A stretch of DNA of 64,000 nt from Bradyrhizobium sp. CCBAU 53351 (GCF_015291745.1 NZ_CP030059.1:6847501-6911500), one strand, 5' to 3'; shown: positions 52,592 through 62,045, counted from the first letter of the stretch. The notes: a model not told the origin generated them from the sequence alone. Numbers and translations are program-made.

Positions 52592-53362
52592 TTATCCAAC
52601 CTTGGTGAAATCGGGCGGACGGCGCTCGGCAAAGGCCGTGAACGCCTCGCGCGCCTCGGCGGTGCGCAGGCGCTGGGCGAACTGCTCGCCTTCGGCCTGC
52701 ATCTGCGTGACCAGCACCTCGCCGTTGCGCATCAGGCGCTTGGTGGCGGTGAGAGCGCCGGCCGGCTGGCGTGCCAGGCGCTGGGCGAGCGCGAGCGCCT
52801 CGGCATCGAGCTTGTCGAGCCGGACCACGCGGTTGGCGAGGCCCCAGTGCAGCGCGGCCTGCGCCGGCACCGTTTCGCCGAGCGCGAACATCTCATAGGC
52901 ACGGGCATGGCCGATGCGCGCAGGCATCAGCAGGCTGGACGCCGCTTCCGGCACCAGCGCGAGGCTGACGAAGGGTGTCGACAACTGCGCGTTGTCGGCG
53001 AGCACCACGAGGTCGCAATGCAGCAGCATCGTGGTGCCGACGCCGACGGCGCGGCCCTGCACCGCCGCGACCAGCGGCCGGGTGCAGCGCGCCAGAGACT
53101 GGATGAAGCGGACGACATTGCGGCTGCCTTCGGACTTGCCGGCCGCGACCGCGGCGAATTCGCCGACGTCGTTGCCGGCGGTGAACATGTCGCCCTCGCC
53201 GCGGATCAGGATCACGCGGGCTGATACGTCGCTCTCGGCGGCTTCGATGGCGTCGGCGAGCTTGCCGTACATCGCATCGGTCAGCGCGTTCTTCTTGTCG
53301 GGCCGCGCCAGCGTGAGGGTGAGGATTCCACTATTGGTCTCGATCCGGACATGCTCGGTCAT
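52592..53362 (-). CDS. enoyl-CoA hydratase/isomerase family protein
   Basis: A 256-residue crotonase-fold protein. The oxyanion hole segments are ARPDKKNALTDAMYGKL and the FTAGNDVGEF region; VQGRAVGVGTTMLLHCDLVV and ALVPEAASS continue the fold. The two Glu of true hydratases are partly replaced (Val/Gly in GRAVGVGTTM), so it may be an isomerase or have another activity. It overlaps the upstream MarR gene by 4 bases, so the two are co-transcribed. Confidence 0.88.
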   Translation of the reverse strand: MTEHVRIETNSGILTLTLARPDKKNALTDAMYGKLADAIEAAESDVSARVILIRGEGDMFTAGNDVGEFAAVAAGKSEGSRNVVRFIQSLARCTRPLVAAVQGRAVGVGTTMLLHCDLVVLADNAQLSTPFVSLALVPEAASSLLMPARIGHARAYEMFALGETVPAQAALHWGLANRVVRLDKLDAEALALAQRLARQPAGALTATKRLMRNGEVLVTQMQAEGEQFAQRLRTAEAREAFTAFAERRPPDFTKVG

Positions 53363-53835
53363 TGATCTGCTCCTTGGTCTGAATGTCGTGTTTCTGAAGA
53401 TCTTGGAAACTTGTCCTGAATGCTCGTCAGCCAGCGCGCGACGATGTCGATCTCGGCCGCCGTAAATCCCTCCGTCAGCGCCGCGTTAACCTGCTCTGCG
53501 CCGGCTTTCGCCTGCGCCAGCGCGGTGCGTCCCTTCGGCGTCAGAAAGATGCGCCAGGCGCGTCCGTCTTCGCGATCGACCCGTCGCTCGATCAGCTTCG
53601 CAGCCTCCGTGCGGTCGACGAGGCCGGAAATGCCGGCCGGACCCATGTCGAGCGCCGCGCCCGCCTCGCCCATCAGGACACCGTCCTGCTTGCCGAGGAT
53701 GAACAGCAGTCCCGCTTGTGCCGGCGTCACCTCGTTGTCCGGGCGCGCCGCCATCCAGCGCTGCAGGCGGCGCTGTGCGACGTTGAGCAGGTAAATCAGC
53801 CGATGATGCCGCGCGCCAGCCGTTTTATTTCGCAT
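53359..53835 (-). CDS. MarR family transcriptional regulator
   Basis: A 158-residue regulator. Winged helix: VTPAQAGLLFILGKQDGVLM, GEAGAALDMGPAGISGLVDR and the wing RRVDREDGRAWRIFLTPKGR. ATG 53835 lies in a perfect palindrome that is probably its own operator. It precedes an enoyl-CoA hydratase in the same operon, so the ligand may be a CoA thioester or aromatic acid (inference). Confidence 0.9.
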   Translation of the reverse strand: MRNKTAGARHHRLIYLLNVAQRRLQRWMAARPDNEVTPAQAGLLFILGKQDGVLMGEAGAALDMGPAGISGLVDRTEAAKLIERRVDREDGRAWRIFLTPKGRTALAQAKAGAEQVNAALTEGFTAAEIDIVARWLTSIQDKFPRSSETRHSDQGADQ

Positions 53836-53843
53836 GCGAAATA
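53826..53843. promoter_or_regulatory. probable MarR operator at its own start codon
   Basis: TATTTCGCA (53826-53834) and TGCGAAATA (53835-53843) form an 18-base perfect palindrome. It covers the ATG of the MarR gene. Similar ATTTCGCAT-type sites are bound by MarR regulators of aromatic-acid CoA pathways (from memory). Confidence 0.75.
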
Positions 53844-53883
53844 TTTAGCCGGGCGCGAGGTGGTTGTCAAACGAACCGTTTGA

Positions 53884-55545
53884 CTACGGCGCGCAGGTGA
53901 AGCTCGCCGCCTCCGTCACCGGTCCCGACTTGTAGTGCGGCCAGGCCGGCCATCGGCACAGCGGCAGTGCTCGGGTCACTGCGAAGGACGGCGCCTCGAC
54001 TTTCTGCTCGCTGACTTCGAGATCGCCGGGCGCCTTGCCCTTCTCGACCCAGTCGACCAGCACGCTGAGCATGTCGACATTGGCCGGCGCGCCGGAGCCG
54101 ACATGGTCGACGCCGGGTGCGGTGTAGAGCCGCGCGAATTCGGTCGTCTCGGCCTTGCCCAGCTTGCGCTCGACGCTCTCGAAATAGCGGATGCCGGCAT
54201 AGGGGCTCTGGGCATAATCGGCCATGTGCTCGAGCATGATCAGCCGGCCGCCGTGCGCGCGGAAGCGGCTGAGATCGGGATCGGTCGAATCCATCAGCTT
54301 CGACACTTCGAGCAGCCGCGCCTTGTGCTCCTCCACCTTGTAGGTGGTGACGTCGAGCTTGGGATCGCGCGCGAACACATATTGGATGCCGCCGGCGCCG
54401 TAGATCCAGGCGATGCCGTTGTTGGGCGCGGGCGGCTGGGCCGGCGGCGCGGTGCCGAGCCACCACGCGGTCCAGCCGCCGGTCGGCCCGATCGCCGGCG
54501 TGTCCTCGCCCGAGACGCCCCAACCCGGATAATCGTCGAGACCATTGGCGAGCACGAACGGGAATTTGTAAGGTCCGTGCAAGGTCTCGATCGCCTTGAT
54601 CTGCGCATCGGTGAGACACTGATCGCCTGTCTTTCCGTCCGCGCAGCGTAACGTTTCGGCCTTGAAGGCGGCCTTGCAGCCGACGGGATCCTGCACCAGC
54701 GCATCGTCGGAGCCGTCGGCCTTGTCGCACGCCGCCCGCACGGCCTCGCCGACGAGCTTCACCTGCGCCGGGTTGATCCAGCCTGCGCCCATGGTGACGA
54801 GACCCGAGCGCGTGCCGGCGTGCTGCAGGCCGACCCAGTTGATCACGGGCACGCGGGCGAAGATGCCGTCGAAATCGTCGGGGTAACGCTGTGCCATGGT
54901 GAGGCCTTCGCGGCCGCCCTCGGACGAGCCCATGAAGTACATCTTGTCAGGCTTCTTGCCGTAAGCGCGCTCCATCAGCCCGACAGCCGCGTCGCGCACC
55001 CGCTTGTAGGCGCGATGGGCAAAGTTCTCGAACGCCTCGTCATTGAGCGCAAAGACCTGCGGCAGCTCGCCTTGCTTGGTCTCATGGCCCGAATCCGTGC
55101 CGTAGGTGACGAAGCCGCGCGCCAGCGGCGACGGCTTGTCGAACGGATAGGCTGGCGGCAGCGCAAGGCCGGTGATCAGCACGCCGTTGAATCCGCCGCC
55201 GCCATATTGCAGCGAGCGCCCGTTCCACTCGACGGGAAGGTTGACCTGAAACTTGATCGGCGGCGCCTTGGGGTCGACGGGGTCGATATGGCCGAGCACC
55301 TTGCAGAAGGCGGGACTGGCCGGCGTGACGCGCCCCGACGGCGTCGGCCCGCGTTCGGCAATAGCGAGCGGCGACGGTGCTTGCAGCGTTGCGGAATCGA
55401 TCTTCGCGGCGTCAGTGCCGCCGTTGAGGCCCTTGCAGACTGTTTCTGCATTCTCCGCCAGGGTGGCGGCGACCACTGCGTTCGCGCTCAGGGCGGCCGC
55501 AGCGCCCACGAGCCATGCGCACAGCTTCGCTGTTGTGAGCGTCAT
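53884..55545 (-). CDS. tannase/feruloyl esterase family protein, exported
   Basis: A 553-residue esterase with a signal peptide (AKLCAWLVGAAAALSANAVV, cut near AAA or VVA-AT). The catalytic Ser is in GSSEGGREGL near residue 210; Asp and His lie in the second half (MLEHMAD, PGVDHVGSG). The Cys residues that normally flank Ser and His in this family (CS-D-HC motif) are replaced by Ser and Val. It may cleave hydroxycinnamate or gallate esters in the periplasm. It is near a MarR/enoyl-CoA hydratase pair that could use the released acids. Confidence 0.85.
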   Translation of the reverse strand: MTLTTAKLCAWLVGAAAALSANAVVAATLAENAETVCKGLNGGTDAAKIDSATLQAPSPLAIAERGPTPSGRVTPASPAFCKVLGHIDPVDPKAPPIKFQVNLPVEWNGRSLQYGGGGFNGVLITGLALPPAYPFDKPSPLARGFVTYGTDSGHETKQGELPQVFALNDEAFENFAHRAYKRVRDAAVGLMERAYGKKPDKMYFMGSSEGGREGLTMAQRYPDDFDGIFARVPVINWVGLQHAGTRSGLVTMGAGWINPAQVKLVGEAVRAACDKADGSDDALVQDPVGCKAAFKAETLRCADGKTGDQCLTDAQIKAIETLHGPYKFPFVLANGLDDYPGWGVSGEDTPAIGPTGGWTAWWLGTAPPAQPPAPNNGIAWIYGAGGIQYVFARDPKLDVTTYKVEEHKARLLEVSKLMDSTDPDLSRFRAHGGRLIMLEHMADYAQSPYAGIRYFESVERKLGKAETTEFARLYTAPGVDHVGSGAPANVDMLSVLVDWVEKGKAPGDLEVSEQKVEAPSFAVTRALPLCRWPAWPHYKSGPVTEAASFTCAP

Positions 55546-55622
55546 CGTTTCCACCCCTTGTGTCTTATTCAGTCTACCAGAGGCCGCATTCAATGCGACC
55601 TCCGGGCAGCCGTCAATGGACG

Positions 55623-56867
55623 TTAGTGCTCGAACACCAGCCGCGCGCCGACCGTGCCGTCGAGGCTGCGGATCTGCTGGAGCAGCGCGGCGGAATCCTG
55701 GCCACCGAGATCGGCATCGAGCACGACGTAGCCGAGATCGCCTGCCGTCTCCAGATATTGCGCGGCGATGTTGATGTCGCGCTGCAGGAAGACCTCGTTG
55801 AGCCTGCGCAGCATGCCGGGCACGTTGCGATGGACGTGACTGAAGCGCGCGCCGGAAGGCCGCAGATGCAGCTGCACCTCCGGAAAATTCACCGCGCCCA
55901 TGGTCGAGCCCGTGATGAAATAGTCGACCAGTTTTCGCGCGACTTCCCCACCGATACGCTCCTGGGCCTCTTCGGTGGAGCCGCCGATATGCGGGGTTAG
56001 GATGACGTTCTCGAGGCCCTGCACCGGGCTCTTGAAGCGGTCCGCGTTCGAGGACGGCTCGACCGGAAACACGTCGATGGCGGCGCCGGCGAGGTGACCG
56101 TCGCGCAGGGCACGCGCCAGCGCGTCGAGATCGACCACGGTCCCGCGGCTGTTGTTGATCAGGAACGAGCCCGGCTTCATCGCCCGCAGCTCCTTCTCGC
56201 CGATCATGCCCGCGGTCTCCGGCGTCTCCGGCACGTGCAGGCTGACGACATCGCTCTGCGCCAGCAGCTCGTCCAGCCGCTCGACCGGCTCGGTGTTGCC
56301 GTGGCGGAGCTTGTCGGTGCGGTCGAAATAGATCACGCGCATGCCGATCGCTTCCGCCAGCGTCGAGAGCTGCGAGCCGATATTGCCGTAGCCGACGATG
56401 CCGAGGGTGCGGCCTCGCACCTCGCGGCTGCCGGTCGCCGACTTGTCCCAGCCGCCGTCGTGGGCCGACACCGAGCGCGGGAATATGCGACGCAGCAGCA
56501 TCACGATCTCGCCGATCACGAGCTCGGCGACGCTGCGCGTGTTGGAGAACGGCGCGTTGAACACGGGAATGCCGCGCTTGCGCGCGGCCGCAAGGTCGAC
56601 CTGGTTGGTGCCGACGCTGAAGCAGCCGACCGCGAGCAGCCCGTCGGCGGCGGCGAGCACCTCGTCGGTGATCTGGGTGCGCGAGCGGATGCCGAGCAGC
56701 GACACGCCTTTGAGCGCCTTGCGCAGATCCTCGCCGTCCAGCGCCTTGGTCAGCCGCTCGACATTGGCGAAGCCCGCACTCCTGAAAAGGTCGACAGCGC
56801 TATCATTGACGCCTTCGAGCAACAGTGCCTTCGCGCTCCGCTCAGGGCTTTGGCCTGGGGCTGACAT
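55623..56867 (-). CDS. serA: D-3-phosphoglycerate dehydrogenase (ACT-domain type)
   Basis: A 414-residue enzyme for the first step of serine synthesis. Cofactor site GIVGYGNIGSQLSTLAEAIG; catalytic Arg in INNSRGTVVD, Glu in IDVFPVEPSS and His in LTPHIGGSTEEAQ. A C-terminal ACT domain follows (about 340-414), as in E. coli SerA. No long intervening domain. ATG 56867 gives the family N-terminus. It could also be a related 2-hydroxyacid dehydrogenase, but the ACT domain favours SerA. Confidence 0.9.
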   Translation of the reverse strand: MSAPGQSPERSAKALLLEGVNDSAVDLFRSAGFANVERLTKALDGEDLRKALKGVSLLGIRSRTQITDEVLAAADGLLAVGCFSVGTNQVDLAAARKRGIPVFNAPFSNTRSVAELVIGEIVMLLRRIFPRSVSAHDGGWDKSATGSREVRGRTLGIVGYGNIGSQLSTLAEAIGMRVIYFDRTDKLRHGNTEPVERLDELLAQSDVVSLHVPETPETAGMIGEKELRAMKPGSFLINNSRGTVVDLDALARALRDGHLAGAAIDVFPVEPSSNADRFKSPVQGLENVILTPHIGGSTEEAQERIGGEVARKLVDYFITGSTMGAVNFPEVQLHLRPSGARFSHVHRNVPGMLRRLNEVFLQRDINIAAQYLETAGDLGYVVLDADLGGQDSAALLQQIRSLDGTVGARLVFEH

Positions 56868-57027
56868 GGTGTCTCCGTGGATCATGAGCTTTGGCTGAGC
56901 ACATAGACCGCTGACGATGCACAGCACAATAGGGGTCGGATACGGGAAGAAGATGGCGGAACGCGAGATGCGCTTGGCATCCCACCAGCGCGGTCATATC
57001 AGTGCGCCGTGGTCGTTTCGCTCGCCG

Positions 57028-58254
57028 TCAAATCACATAAAACCCGTGCGTGCCGTCGCGGCGGAGCTGCTCGACGAGGCCGTATTCCCAATCGAGATAG
57101 GCCTGCATCGCTTTCTCCGCGACGTCGGTACCTTCGTAGGGACGGCGGTAGCGGTGCGCCGGATCTGGCTTGGGCAGCACGTGCGGCGCGCCGAGCTCGA
57201 GCGCGCCGTCATAGCCGCCTTCGAGCACATAGACCTCCCAGCCCATCTGCGCCAGCCACGACGCCGTCATGTCGGCGCGGACGCTCCTGTCGTCGGTCAG
57301 CACGATGCGCGCGCCGCGCACGGGCGCGGCCATGTCGGTTTCCTGCACGAGCTGGCCCCCCGGATAGTGGCGGAAGCCCGGCAGATGGCCGGCCGCATAT
57401 TCTTCCGCATCGCGCACGTCGAAGCGGTACAGCGTGCGATCCCTCTGCGCGACGAGCGCAGCCATCTCGCTGGCGCCGATGTGGCGCACGCCGGCGCGAT
57501 AGGCGACATCGCGCGCATTGGCCGGACCGCCGTCGAACGATCCGATCGCGCCGCGCCGGTCGGCGCCGTGATCGAGCGTGTGCCGCGCCAGCGTCCAGCC
57601 GATTGTGCCGTTGCGCAGCGCCCGCACTTTGTTGGGCACGCCGGCATTGATCAGCGATTGGGTGCCGATGATGGAGCGGGTGCGGCCGGCGCAATTGACG
57701 ATGATGGTGGTGTCAGGATCGGGCGCGGCCTGGCCTGCCCGCAGCACCAGCTCCGCGCCGGGCACGCTGACCGAGCCCGGAATGTTCATGGTCGCGTATT
57801 CGTCGAAGCGGCGAACGTCGAGGATGGCGATGTCGGCCTTGTCCGCGATCAGCTTGGCCACCTCATCCGCGCTGAGCGAGGGCGTATGCCTGCGCGACTC
57901 GACCAGCTCGCCGAACGCCTTCGAATAGGAGTTGACGTCCTCGAAGACCTCATAGCCCGCCGCACGCCAGGCCTTCAGCCCGCCCTCGAGCGCACTGACA
58001 TTGGTGTAGCCGAGCGCGGCGAGACTTTCAGCACCGCTCGCGACCAGCCCCTCGCCGTCATCATAGAGAACGATCGCCACGCCCTTGCGCGGCAGCCGCG
58101 TCTCGGCCTCGATCGCGATCCGGTCGGCGGCCATGTTGGCGGCGAACAGCGGATGCCCGGTCGCAAAACCCGCCTCGTATCTGAGATCGAGCAGCGCGAT
58201 TTCTTCGCGCAACAGCAGCGCGCGGCGGATATCGGCGGGGGTGACGGTCTTCAT
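57028..58254 (-). CDS. three-domain rhodanese-like sulfurtransferase
   Basis: A 408-residue protein of three rhodanese domains at about 5-110, 130-240 and 265-370. Only the middle domain keeps the active-site Cys loop (NCAGRTRSI). The first and third have Asp in its place (LYDDGEG and LTDDRSVRA). The inactive domains may bind substrate or partner. C-terminal about 40 residues are Tyr/Arg-rich. It would transfer sulfane sulfur; the acceptor is not known. Confidence 0.9.
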   Translation of the reverse strand: MKTVTPADIRRALLLREEIALLDLRYEAGFATGHPLFAANMAADRIAIEAETRLPRKGVAIVLYDDGEGLVASGAESLAALGYTNVSALEGGLKAWRAAGYEVFEDVNSYSKAFGELVESRRHTPSLSADEVAKLIADKADIAILDVRRFDEYATMNIPGSVSVPGAELVLRAGQAAPDPDTTIIVNCAGRTRSIIGTQSLINAGVPNKVRALRNGTIGWTLARHTLDHGADRRGAIGSFDGGPANARDVAYRAGVRHIGASEMAALVAQRDRTLYRFDVRDAEEYAAGHLPGFRHYPGGQLVQETDMAAPVRGARIVLTDDRSVRADMTASWLAQMGWEVYVLEGGYDGALELGAPHVLPKPDPAHRYRRPYEGTDVAEKAMQAYLDWEYGLVEQLRRDGTHGFYVI

Positions 58255-58311
58255 GGCATCAATCCTGGCAAGGACAAGCCAGGGGCTTTTGACCGATTAG
58301 AGGCGCGTTGG

Positions 58312-59508
58312 CTAGCCTTGTCGGCTCACTCGCCGGGAACGAGCCGGGCCAGCGGCTTCTGCGCGGGTTGCCGCAGCCCGGCGCGACAGATAGAGCAGGA
58401 TTCCGGTGACCGCGAACAGCGGCATCAGGATCGCGGCGATCATGAAGGCGAGCTTGCCCGGCCATCCCAGGATCTCGCCACGATGGATGTCGTAGATCGC
58501 CGCGAGGATCTTTTCGCCAAAAGTCTTGTCGGCGTAGCGCTCGGCGGAGACCAGCTGGCCGGTGACAGCATCGATGCGGAATTCATCGCGCGTGGTCTCC
58601 AGCAGCGACGCCTTGCCCCACGAGCGGATTCGGATCGCCGTGCCCGATCCCGCCGGCAGCGTCAGCAAGGTCCGGGAGAACCGGTCGCCCTCCTCGCGCT
58701 GGAACGTCATCCAGGCCTGATCGAATCCGATCGGCTGCGCGGTCTCGGCTGGGCGCGCAGCACGTGGCGGCTTTGCGGTCATCTTTGTGGCGGCAACCTG
58801 CGGGCGCGCCAGCAGCCAGGTCACGCCGTCCTTGTACCATTCGAAGGAGAAATACAGCCCGGTGAGCGCCATCGTCAGATAGATCGGCAAAACCCAGGTG
58901 CCGATCACCGTGTGCAGAGAGCGATGCAGCGCGCGGCCTCCGGGTGCGATATTCGGCTTCAGCCACATCTTCATGCTGCCCGCGCGACGCGGCCAGCGCA
59001 GCACGAGGCCGGAGACGAGCATGACGATCAGGCCGAGCGCGATGCTGCCGGTGATCGGACGTCCCCAGCCCTTGCCGTCGCCGGGAACCAGCAGCCAGCG
59101 ATGCAGCCGGCGCACGGTCGCGAAGAACGCCTCGCCGCGCGGTGAGCCCAGCACCCGCGCATCGGTGGGATCGACATAGAGCGAGGTCGGCCGGTCGCCC
59201 CGGTCGTCGCGCGCAAAGCGGACATGGACCGCCGCCGACGGATCGCTCGACAGCGTGACGGCCGAGACCTTGCCGAGGTCCTGCGCCGCCTTCAGCCGCG
59301 CTACCAGCGCGTCCGGCGTCAAGGCCGGCGCCTGACGCGGCGCGACCTGCATGATGCCGGCGTTGAGATGATCGACGATCTCGTCCTCGAAACTCATGAT
59401 CGCGCCGGTCAGCGCGATCAGGGACACCAGCAGCGCCAGGACCAAGCCCGCGACGGAGTGGACCTGAAACAGGACCGCCTTGACCGTGTGTCCCAGCCGC
59501 GCCGCCAT
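58312..59508 (-). CDS. PepSY-associated membrane protein (siderophore/iron-uptake partner)
   Basis: A 398-residue protein with four membrane helices: VHSVAGLVLALLVSLIALTG near the start, PITGSIALGLIVMLVSGLVL, LPIYLTMALTGLYFSFEW and a C-terminal AFMIAAILMPLFAVTGILLY. PepSY domains lie between them. Family members sit next to TonB-dependent siderophore receptors and probably reduce or release iron in the periplasm. The gene starts 2 bases after the receptor stop. Confidence 0.9.
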   Translation of the reverse strand: MAARLGHTVKAVLFQVHSVAGLVLALLVSLIALTGAIMSFEDEIVDHLNAGIMQVAPRQAPALTPDALVARLKAAQDLGKVSAVTLSSDPSAAVHVRFARDDRGDRPTSLYVDPTDARVLGSPRGEAFFATVRRLHRWLLVPGDGKGWGRPITGSIALGLIVMLVSGLVLRWPRRAGSMKMWLKPNIAPGGRALHRSLHTVIGTWVLPIYLTMALTGLYFSFEWYKDGVTWLLARPQVAATKMTAKPPRAARPAETAQPIGFDQAWMTFQREEGDRFSRTLLTLPAGSGTAIRIRSWGKASLLETTRDEFRIDAVTGQLVSAERYADKTFGEKILAAIYDIHRGEILGWPGKLAFMIAAILMPLFAVTGILLYLSRRAAATRAEAAGPARSRRVSRQG

Positions 59509-59510
59509 GG

Positions 59511-61841
59511 CTAGAACTTCACCGTCGCCGACAGCGAGACCCGCCTGGCATCGCCGATGGCGACGTTGAGATTGTTGACCGCTGAGGGATAGTAAACGGT
59601 GTCGAACAGGTTCTTGACGTTGAACTGATAGATGACAGGCGTGTTCTGATACTTCGTCTCATAGGTCGCGAAGATATCGGCGACGACATAGGACGGCAGA
59701 AAGAAGGAGTTGATGGAATCTCCTGGACGGTCGCCGACATAGCGCGCGCCGCCGCCGAGGCGGAGCTGGCCGGGCAATGCGGTGCCGAAGTCGTAGACCA
59801 GATAGAGCGATGCGGTGTTCAAGGCGACGTTTTGCAGCTTCTTGCCATACAGCGTCGGATCTTCCGACGCCGTCACGCGGGCATCCGTATAGCCATAGCT
59901 GCCGATCAGAGCCCAGCTGTCGGTGAGCCTCCCGGTGACGTCCAGCTCGACGCCGCGCGAACGTGCACGCCCGACGGTGTGGAGCTCCACGATACCCGCG
60001 CTGTTCGTCTTCGTCGTCTGCACGTTCTTCTTGTCGAGATCATAGAGCGCCAGCGTGCCGGAGATGCGCTTGTTCAGATCGAACTTGACGCCGGCCTCGT
60101 ATGACACGCCCTCTTCCGGAGGGACGTTGGAATCGATCACCACGCCGATCGGCGCAATGGTCGAGTTCGGCTTCAGCGATTGAGTGTAGCTCGCATAGAG
60201 CGAGATCTGGTCGGTCAGCTTGAAGATGGCGCCGCCGAGGGGCAGCACCTTGTCCTGGGACACGTTGGTATTGGTGTTGAACGGCTTTCCGCGACCCGCG
60301 ATCTGATCGTAGTCCATGTAACGCACGCCGCCGACCAGCGCGAAGCGTTCGGTCAGATGCAGGGTGTCCTGGGCAAACAGCGACCATTGGCCGAGCTTGT
60401 CGGTCTGCGCGCTGTCGGAGTTCGATGCCGTGGTGCCCGGTCCGATCAGCCCGTAGACGGGATTGTAGACATTGAAGGCGGGCGTCGTCTGCCGGATCAG
60501 GGTGTCGCGATAGATCGTGCGATATTGCCCGTCACCGCCGAACACCACCTCGTTGCGCATGTCGCCGAGCCAGAAGCTGCCGGAAACATAGGACGTTCCG
60601 TAGCTGACGTTGCTGAGCGAACTTCCCGTGCCATCGTTGCTGCGCGTCTCCCTGCCGGTCGTGAAGTCAATATTGGTGATGCGGAGCTGGTTGGCGCTGA
60701 AGGTCTCCGTGTTGTAGCTGTAGCCGGCGTAGAGCTTCCAATCCTGGTTGAAGCGGTGCTCGACAGATGCCTGCATCAGGTCGGAGGTGCCCCAGGTGTT
60801 GTTGAAGGGTTCATCCAGCCGTCGCGTTGCAGGCACGGCCAGCGGCGCCTTGGTCACTGGATTGAACGCCGTGCCGCGATCGAATGGGTAGATGAACTCG
60901 CGGTGCTCGTAGTTGAGCTGCACCGTGGTGTCCTGGCCGTACCAGGCCAGCGACGGCGCCACCAGCATCTCGCGGTGCCGGCCGAAATTGCGCCAATAAT
61001 CTTCGCTGACGCCGTAGCCGATGAAACGATAGGCGAGGCCCTGGTCACCGATCGGACCGGTGACGTCGAGCAGGCCGTCGGCGCCGGTCTTCGAAGCGCT
61101 GAAGGCCGAGCCGAGCAGTGTGACCGAACCGTGCTGGTAGAGCTCGGGCCGCTTGCTGATGGTGTTGACGATGCCGCCAGGATCCATGATGCCGTAGAGC
61201 AGCGACGCCGGCCCTTTCAGCACCTCGACGCTCTCGACCGCAGGATTGAAGCTGCGGCCTTGCACCAGCGGCATGCCGTTGCGCATGATCGAGCCGTCGC
61301 GGTTGTCGCCGAAGCCGCGGCGGATCACGGCGTCCTGGCTGCCCGCGAGCGTATTGGTCTGGGTAATGCCGGAGACGTTGATGAGCGCGTCGTCGATGTT
61401 GCGCGGCAGCTGGTCCTTCAGCACCTGCTCGGGCACGACGTTGACCGCCTGCGATGTGTCGAGCGGCGAGGCGCCGCTGCGCAAAGTCGTGGCGCTCGGC
61501 ATCGCGCGGTATCCGAGCTTGGCGGCCTGCTGTGCGGCTGCGTCCGCGGCGGCGCGCTCCGAGAGCGTCGGCGTAGCAGGTGCCGGATTGCGATTCGACT
61601 GGCGGCGCGCCGCAGTCTGCGTGCGGCGGGAAGACTGATCCGAAGCGCGCGCCGGTTTCGGCCGCGGCGCCGGCGCGTCCACCGTGACGGGCGGCAGCGC
61701 CGATTGGGCCTGCGCAGCCGTCGTATTGAGGGGAGATGCGAGCAGCACCGCTGCACCGATGAGAAGACCTGCGCGGCTCTCGCCGGCGCGAAGACGATGG
61801 CTGCCGAGATGCAGGCCATCCACGGAGGCACGCACTTTCAT
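59511..61841 (-). CDS. TonB-dependent siderophore receptor
   Basis: A 776-residue outer-membrane receptor. The signal region is ESRAGLLIGAAVLLASPLNT to about AAQA. A Pro/Ala-rich stretch (70-95) leads to the plug at about 125-245: QAVNVVPEQVLKDQLPRNID, RRGFGDNRDGSIMRNGMPLV, EVLKGPASLLYGIMDPGGIV. The barrel follows to the terminal Phe (LSATVKF). Operon with the PepSY partner. Iron regulation is likely; a candidate Irr-type site lies upstream. Confidence 0.93.
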   Translation of the reverse strand: MKVRASVDGLHLGSHRLRAGESRAGLLIGAAVLLASPLNTTAAQAQSALPPVTVDAPAPRPKPARASDQSSRRTQTAARRQSNRNPAPATPTLSERAAADAAAQQAAKLGYRAMPSATTLRSGASPLDTSQAVNVVPEQVLKDQLPRNIDDALINVSGITQTNTLAGSQDAVIRRGFGDNRDGSIMRNGMPLVQGRSFNPAVESVEVLKGPASLLYGIMDPGGIVNTISKRPELYQHGSVTLLGSAFSASKTGADGLLDVTGPIGDQGLAYRFIGYGVSEDYWRNFGRHREMLVAPSLAWYGQDTTVQLNYEHREFIYPFDRGTAFNPVTKAPLAVPATRRLDEPFNNTWGTSDLMQASVEHRFNQDWKLYAGYSYNTETFSANQLRITNIDFTTGRETRSNDGTGSSLSNVSYGTSYVSGSFWLGDMRNEVVFGGDGQYRTIYRDTLIRQTTPAFNVYNPVYGLIGPGTTASNSDSAQTDKLGQWSLFAQDTLHLTERFALVGGVRYMDYDQIAGRGKPFNTNTNVSQDKVLPLGGAIFKLTDQISLYASYTQSLKPNSTIAPIGVVIDSNVPPEEGVSYEAGVKFDLNKRISGTLALYDLDKKNVQTTKTNSAGIVELHTVGRARSRGVELDVTGRLTDSWALIGSYGYTDARVTASEDPTLYGKKLQNVALNTASLYLVYDFGTALPGQLRLGGGARYVGDRPGDSINSFFLPSYVVADIFATYETKYQNTPVIYQFNVKNLFDTVYYPSAVNNLNVAIGDARRVSLSATVKF

Positions 61842-61929
61842 TCCACTTCAATTCAGGAACATTGAAGTGTGCGCGTGTAACAGTCGTCTCGATTGAAGAG
61901 AACCGCAGACGGATTTGAATCGCTCTAGT

Positions 61930-61945
61930 GTTGAATCGTTCTAAG
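61930..61945 (-). promoter_or_regulatory. candidate iron-control element (Irr/ICE-like)
   Basis: On the minus strand: CTTAGAA-CGA-TTCAAC. It resembles the rhizobial ICE (TTAGAA, three bases, TTCTAA) with two mismatches in the right arm, and lies about 90 bases upstream of the receptor. Weak evidence. Confidence 0.35.
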
Positions 61946-62045
61946 CGTAAATCCACGCCGAACGGCAATCACCGATCGATGCCGCAGCAAAGGCGGCACG
62001 CTGCGCGAATTTGCGAAGCAGCGTGCGGCGGAATTTTTTGCGCCT

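Noticed and set aside
56917..59145. 742-codon frame antisense to the rhodanese and PepSY genes
   Set aside because: Covers two recognised genes and contains no protein family signal.
60180..61865. 561-codon frame antisense to the TonB receptor
   Set aside because: The receptor has clear plug and barrel motifs; this frame is a shadow.
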